Shown piece by piece: positions 6,003 through 6,235 of a stretch of 6,235 nucleotides of DNA. Every line of letters begins with the position of its first letter. Positions within the stretch are counted from its first letter, which is position 1. The stretch is from Candidatus Omnitrophota bacterium (lineage in GTDB: Bacteria > Omnitrophota > Koll11 > Aquiviventales > Aquiviventaceae), in contig JACPXS010000120.1 of assembly GCA_016196415.1 (NCBI GenBank), positions 1 through 6,235 on the forward strand, written 5' to 3'. The position numbers and the translations under genes were made by a program. The notes beneath the pieces were generated by a model. That model did not search any database. It saw only the letters and a list, made by a program, of their open reading frames with translations, and was not told the DNA's origin.

Positions 6003-6235
6003 ATGAGCCTGGCCAATAAGGTTTCGATCTTTCGGATCTTATTGGTCCCGGGGATTGTCGCGTCACTCCTCTACTACCATCCGGAGCGTGACGGGCTTCG
6101 GTTTCTGGCGCTCGGGTTGTTCCTGGTGGGGATCACCTCAGATGCCCTTGATGGGTTGATCGCCCGTCGCCAGAATCAACAGACAGAGCTGGGCACGCTC
6201 CTCGATCCCATTGCAGACAAATTCCTCATCTTGAG
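6003..6235 (+). CDS. pgsA: CDP-alcohol phosphatidyltransferase, probably phosphatidylglycerophosphate synthase (3' end outside window)
   Basis: Only the first 77 residues are present. The fragment contains the complete CDP-alcohol phosphatidyltransferase signature DALDGLIARRQNQQTELGTLLDPIAD, which fits DxxDGxxAR(x8)GxxxDxxxD and supplies the metal- and CDP-binding aspartates. The N-terminus (NKVSIFRILLVPGIV) is the usual first membrane segment of PgsA-like enzymes, which join CDP-diacylglycerol with glycerol 3-phosphate in the inner membrane on the way to phosphatidylglycerol and cardiolipin. Other family members (cardiolipin or inositol-phosphate synthases) share the motif, so PgsA is the likeliest rather than certain product. 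ATG 6003 is chosen because the conserved helix begins right after it. A purine run (AGGGGG) abuts the ATG with no spacing, and GTGGGG at 5983-5988 is 14 bases away, so initiation looks weak or start-site assignment slightly off. Confidence 0.85.
   Translation, partial: MSLANKVSIFRILLVPGIVASLLYYHPERDGLRFLALGLFLVGITSDALDGLIARRQNQQTELGTLLDPIADKFLIL

Overview
This is a GC-rich window from a Gram-negative bacterial chromosome. All genes lie on the + strand and both ends cut through a gene. The content is housekeeping: protein processing and secretion, central carbon metabolism, translation and envelope lipid synthesis. The phylum cannot be fixed from the sequence alone. The lipoprotein and M16 peptidase suggest a diderm, and the LepA style together with the 'TTCAGCA-CCTGTTAG' end of the intergenic repeat remind me of Nitrospirota or Omnitrophota genomes. 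That placement is an impression, not a proof.

Layout. Positions 1-564 hold the C-terminal part of an M16-family zinc-protease-like protein. Ribulose-phosphate 3-epimerase (rpe, 591-1259) follows, then an alpha-D-phosphohexomutase of the phosphoglucomutase/phosphomannomutase type (1256-2692). These three are packed with overlapping stop and start codons and look like one translationally coupled operon. The gap at 2693-2936 is largely filled by a 151-bp imperfect palindrome (2724-2874) built from terminal inverted repeats and inverted arrays of 7-bp units. Next comes elongation factor 4 (lepA, 2937-4730), closely followed by signal peptidase I (lepB, best start 4784, end 5350), the classic lepA-lepB pair. 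A likely sigma70-type promoter (5369-5397) then drives a small lipoprotein (5430-5804) with a glycine-zipper core and a C-terminal Cys/His motif resembling a degenerate zinc ribbon. After a 198-bp non-coding stretch, a CDP-alcohol phosphatidyltransferase (probably pgsA) begins at 6003 and runs off the end.

How the genes fit together. Rpe and the hexomutase supply pentose-phosphate and sugar-phosphate intermediates. LepA acts on the ribosome. LepB releases exported proteins at the inner membrane, and the small lipoprotein is an exported product, although its maturation would use signal peptidase II. The phosphatidyltransferase makes anionic phospholipid. I see no defence system, CRISPR array, transposase, tRNA or rRNA. 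The two items most worth a second look are the nested palindromic repeat and the lipoprotein's unusual domain combination.
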